Shown piece after piece: positions 61,618-64,000 of a stretch of DNA of 64,000 nt. This DNA comes from CBFDBF01 sp050287965. GTDB taxonomy: Bacteria; Pseudomonadota; Gammaproteobacteria; Chromatiales; Chromatiaceae. The stretch's first letter is position 1. Each line of letters begins with the position of its first letter. A model generated the notes under the pieces. It ran no database searches. It saw only the letters and a program-made list of their open reading frames with translations, and was not told the origin of the DNA. The position numbers and the translations under genes are program-made. Where the stretch lies: NCBI GenBank assembly GCA_050287965.1, contig JBNKCX010000017.1:124001-188000 (forward strand). The letters are read 5' to 3'.

Positions 61618-61647
61618 ATTTTACCTTCCCAGCCGTTACCAGGTCAA
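61618..61647 (-). promoter_or_regulatory. Candidate sigma-70 promoter of rplU-rpmA
   Basis: On the minus strand TTGACC, an 18-base spacer and TAAAAT, 72 bases before the rplU start. Confidence 0.55.
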
Positions 61648-61767
61648 CATCTCCCTACCCCTGAGTGCCGGTTCGGGCGTATCTTAAGGCACCTCGCCCC
61701 ATGCCGTCCCCCGCCAACTTCCCGCCAGACACCCCTGATAGACCCGGGCCTCCCCTTCCCGCGGAAC

Positions 61768-61796
61768 TTGACAGCAATACGACGCCCTCCTAGCAT
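61768..61796 (+). promoter_or_regulatory. Candidate sigma-70 promoter of ispB
   Basis: TTGACA at 61768-61773, 17-base spacer, TAGCAT at 61791-61796, 41 bases before the ispB start. Confidence 0.55.
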
Positions 61797-61836
61797 GCCT
61801 CTTCCCCCCCGAACACCTATATAGATAAAGGGTTGT

Positions 61837-62805
61837 ATGGAAATCTCCGTAATCCGCGAGTTGGTCGCGGAAGACATGAAGGCGGTCGACAGTCTGATTC
61901 TGCGACAGCTGCACTCAGATGTGGTGTTGATTAATCAGATCGGTCATTACATCGTCAACGCCGGCGGAAAACGCCTGCGCCCGATGATCGTCCTGCTGGC
62001 GGCGCGGGCTCTCGGCTATCAGGAACACAGGCATGTCGACCTGGCCGCCATCATCGAATTCATCCATACCGCCACCCTGCTCCATGACGACGTTGTGGAC
62101 GGCTCCGAATTGCGCCGCAGCCGGGAGACGGCAAACGCGGTCTGGGGTAACGCCGCCAGCGTGCTGGTGGGGGATTTCCTCTACTCCCGCTCCTTCGAAA
62201 TGATGGTGGATATGGAAAGCATGCGTGTCATGGAGGTGCTGTCTCACGCCACCAACCGCATCGCCGAAGGGGAAGTCCTGCAGCTCCTGAATTGCCACGA
62301 CCCGGATACCAGTGAAGAGCAATACCGGGAAGTGATCATCAGAAAGACCGCCACCCTGTTCGAGGCGGGGGCACGCCTGGGGGGGGTCTTAGGAAACGCC
62401 ACCACCGAAGAGGAACAGGCCCTGGCCGACTACGGCCTGCACCTGGGAATTGCGTTCCAGATAATCGATGATGCGCTGGATTACAGCGATTCCTCGGAAG
62501 ATATCGGCAAGAACATCGGCGACGACCTGGCCGAAGGAAAACCCACCCTGCCGCTGCTTCGTGCCATGCAGGTGGGCAGCCCGGCACAGCGCCAGGTCAT
62601 CCGGGAGGCGATCGAAAACGGCGGACTCGACCAGATAGCCGCCATCAAGGCCGCCATTGAATCCACGGACGCAATCGCTTACACTTCGCGCCTCGCGTCG
62701 GAAGAGGCGGCACTGGCCAAAAAGGCCCTGGAAGCACTGCCGCCCTCCTCCTTCAGAAACGCATTGGCGGCACTGGCGGATTTCTCCGTGGAACGCGCCA
62801 ACTGA
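61837..62805 (+). CDS. ispB: Octaprenyl diphosphate synthase
   Basis: 322 residues. It builds the polyprenyl side chain of ubiquinone. First Asp-rich motif LLHDDVVDGSELRR and second FQIIDDALDYSDSSEDIGKN; GGKRLRPMIVLLAAR binds the diphosphate. The last part EGKPTLPLLRAM is typical. Divergent from rplU. tRNA-Pro follows 8 bases after the stop and is probably cotranscribed. Confidence 0.94.
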   Translation: MEISVIRELVAEDMKAVDSLILRQLHSDVVLINQIGHYIVNAGGKRLRPMIVLLAARALGYQEHRHVDLAAIIEFIHTATLLHDDVVDGSELRRSRETANAVWGNAASVLVGDFLYSRSFEMMVDMESMRVMEVLSHATNRIAEGEVLQLLNCHDPDTSEEQYREVIIRKTATLFEAGARLGGVLGNATTEEEQALADYGLHLGIAFQIIDDALDYSDSSEDIGKNIGDDLAEGKPTLPLLRAMQVGSPAQRQVIREAIENGGLDQIAAIKAAIESTDAIAYTSRLASEEAALAKKALEALPPSSFRNALAALADFSVERAN

Positions 62806-62813
62806 TCCATATT

Positions 62814-62890
62814 CGGGGTGTAGCTCAGCCTGGTAGAGCACTGCCTTCGGGAGGCAGGGGCCGGAGGTTCGAATCCTCTCACCCCGACCA
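62814..62890 (+). tRNA. tRNA-Pro, anticodon CGG
   Basis: Cloverleaf folds fully: acceptor CGGGGTG / CACCCCG, discriminator A, encoded CCA; anticodon stem CTGCC / GGCAG with loop TTCGGGA, anticodon CGG; T arm GGAGG TTCGAAT CCTCT. 77 bases with CCA, eight bases after the ispB stop. The last 19 bases are repeated twice downstream. Confidence 0.97.
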
Positions 62891-63361
62891 ATTTTTCACA
62901 TCACCTGCCTCCAGCTCCCCTCACCTATCTCAAGCAGCACGCAGCAGCAGTTCTTGAGAGGATAAGAACCGACTGGAGGTTCGACCGAATCGCCGGGAGC
63001 GATTCGGCAAATGAGCGAAGGCAGGTTTTTGCTCCTGCAAAACCTGCACTTCCGCCATCCATGGCGGTCGCGAACCCGAAGGGCGAGGGCCAGGAAGGCC
63101 CGAGTAATCCCCTCACACCGACCACTTTTTCACATCACCTGCCCCCAGCTCCCCTCACCTATCTCAAGCAGCACGCAGCAGCAGTTCTTGAGAGGATAAG
63201 AACCGACTGGAGGTTCGACCGAATCGCCGGGAGCGATTCGGCAAATGAGCGAAGTGAACCCGAAGGGCGAGGGCCAGGACGGCCCGAGTAATCCTCTCAC
63301 CCCGACCAATTTTTCACATCACCTGCCTCCAGCTCCCCTCACCTATCTCAAGCAGCACGCA
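62872..63361 (+). repeat. Tandem repeats each carrying the 3' end of tRNA-Pro
   Basis: The 19-base 3' end of the tRNA (AATCCTCTCACCCCGACCA, 62872-62890) recurs at 63106-63124 (two changes) and 63290-63308 (exact). Each is followed by the same ~165-base sequence beginning TTTTTCACATCACCTGCC (third copy cut after 53 bases). Spacing is 234 then 184 bases; the first unit has an extra ~50 bases with two hairpins. Inside each unit is GGAGGTTCGA, the T-arm first half, then a strong hairpin CCGAATCGC / GCGATTCGG before the next AATCC. It resembles the rtT repeats after E. coli tyrT and is also a likely integrase attachment site. Confidence 0.85.
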
Positions 63362-63363
63362 TC

Positions 63364-63666
63364 CGTGCGCCGCTCCGGCACAGGCTTGCCAACCGGTACG
63401 TCGCCGGCATCCGCGGTGTCGATATCGCCAGGTACCGGGATGAACGACTGAAAAAGGTCTCCCCCGGCACCGCCAAGCGTGACCTGGTGATCCTGTCCCA
63501 CCTGTTTAAGGTCGCGCACAAGGAGCGGGATATCCACGTCTACAGTCCGGTACATGACATCAAACTACCCCCACATGCCAAGACCCGTGACCGGAGATTA
63601 CGTCCAGGTTACGACTCAGGGAAGATGGTACCGGGGAAGCCTGCCCGGACCCCTGGGAGGTTCTGA
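63364..63666 (+). pseudogene. Phage-type integrase remnant (core-binding part)
   Basis: An open frame without a start codon reads RLANRYVAGIRGVDIARY, RDERLKKVSPGTAKRDLVIL, SHLFKVAHKERDIHVYSP and KLPPHAKTRDRRL: the SAM-like core-binding domain of a tyrosine integrase. It begins right at the end of the third tRNA-like repeat, and ends in a stop at 63664 before any catalytic domain, so it is a fragment left by an old insertion at the tRNA gene. Confidence 0.75.
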
Positions 63667-63779
63667 GCGACGGTCGTCTGCCGGAGAACGAGGCACAGGC
63701 GCCGGCCGAGGCACAGCAGCTCTTCAGTATGAACCAAGGGTCACGGGTTCCGGGCAACACCTTCGAGCAGCACACCGGG

Positions 63780-63869
63780 ATTTGTTGCAACCTGATTGAA
63801 CCGTTTGGCTATCTGCTGCGACGAATTTGTTGCAGCCTGATTGAACCGTTCGGCTATCTGCTGCGACAC
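63780..63869 (+). repeat. 45-base tandem duplication
   Basis: Two copies with period 45, beginning ATTTGTTGCAACCTGATTGA and ATTTGTTGCAGCCTGATTGA and both ending CTATCTGCTGCGAC; three or four differences. It lies between the integrase remnant and the exported protein gene. Confidence 0.85.
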
Positions 63870-63915
63870 ATTGCATATTGTAGTCAGGTTAGTTATCTCA
63901 AGGAGGGTATCCCCA

Positions 63916-64000
63916 TGAAGCAGTTTGCAATTATTTCTGTAGTCCTTGCCTGTGGCGTCTTGCTGGTCCAGCCGGTCCATGCCGAGCTGAAAATACCGCC
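63916..64000 (+). CDS. Exported protein, N-terminal end only
   Basis: Ribosome site AAGGAGGG at 63901. The frame reads MKQFAIISVVLACGVLLVQP then VHAELKIP: a signal peptide with likely cleavage after VHA. The gene continues past the window, so no family can be assigned. Confidence 0.75.

Overview
This is a GC-rich bacterial chromosome segment. The gene set and gene order point to a gammaproteobacterium, probably a sulfur-oxidising Chromatiales or Thiotrichales-type lineage. The pointers are his-tatABC linkage, rpsT/murJ/ribF/ileS/lspA, proB/obgE/rpmA/rplU/ispB, ampD-ampE, a TusE/DsrC-family protein, DUF1820, DUF1631 and a PEP-CTERM protein. The taxonomy is inferred from these families and from rpsT starting with TTG, not from a marker search.

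Layout. 1-2.7 kb: a sensor kinase cut by the window edge, then a receiver-PAS-GGDEF-EAL c-di-GMP protein. 2.7-10.4 kb (minus strand): pip-dtd-hisB-hisH-hisA-hisF-SYLF-hisE-tatA-tatB-tatC, with palindromic repeats in several gaps; hisI is displaced to 26.3 kb. 10.4-13.2 kb: typA, and a typA/SH3-protein intergenic region with three DnaA boxes. 13.2-23.9 kb: SH3 membrane protein, ilvD, argA, PAP2 lipoprotein, PEP-CTERM protein, dusA, EamA transporter, cupin, an APH-ATPase fusion and a small membrane protein. 24.2-28.4 kb: dihydroorotase, gloB, hisI, DUF1820, a DksA-type zinc finger and an ankyrin lipoprotein. 28.6-34.5 kb: AGCS symporter and a TRAP transporter cluster with a TatT-like lipoprotein and a cupin. 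34.5-37.6 kb: a 52-residue two-CxxC-type small protein, TusE, a Ycf46-like AAA+ ATPase and a protein with 38 consecutive aspartates. 38.3-41.7 kb: a four-gene ECF sigma/anti-sigma/envelope cluster. 41.8-47.6 kb: an EgtB-like protein without its iron ligands, an FKBP lipoprotein, a FlgC-like small protein, nadC and DUF1631. 47.9-51.7 kb: two DUF1538 membrane proteins, a PII-like protein, a CBS protein, ampD and ampE in one coupled run. 51.7-62.8 kb: core genes. 62.8-64 kb: tRNA-Pro(CGG), tandem repeats carrying copies of its 3' end, an integrase remnant, and the start of an exported protein.

The best candidates for undescribed biology are the DUF1538-DUF1538-PII-CBS unit, which looks like a nucleotide-sensing membrane system, and the ECF cluster in which the anti-sigma factor and the neighbouring lipoprotein share one extracytoplasmic domain. 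At the DNA level, three things stand out: a dispersed family of 7-bp tandem arrays (roughly TNNNAAC) at gene boundaries, including one touching the proB start codon; the DnaA-box cluster; and the rtT-like repeats after tRNA-Pro. All assignments come from reading the sequence; no database search was run.
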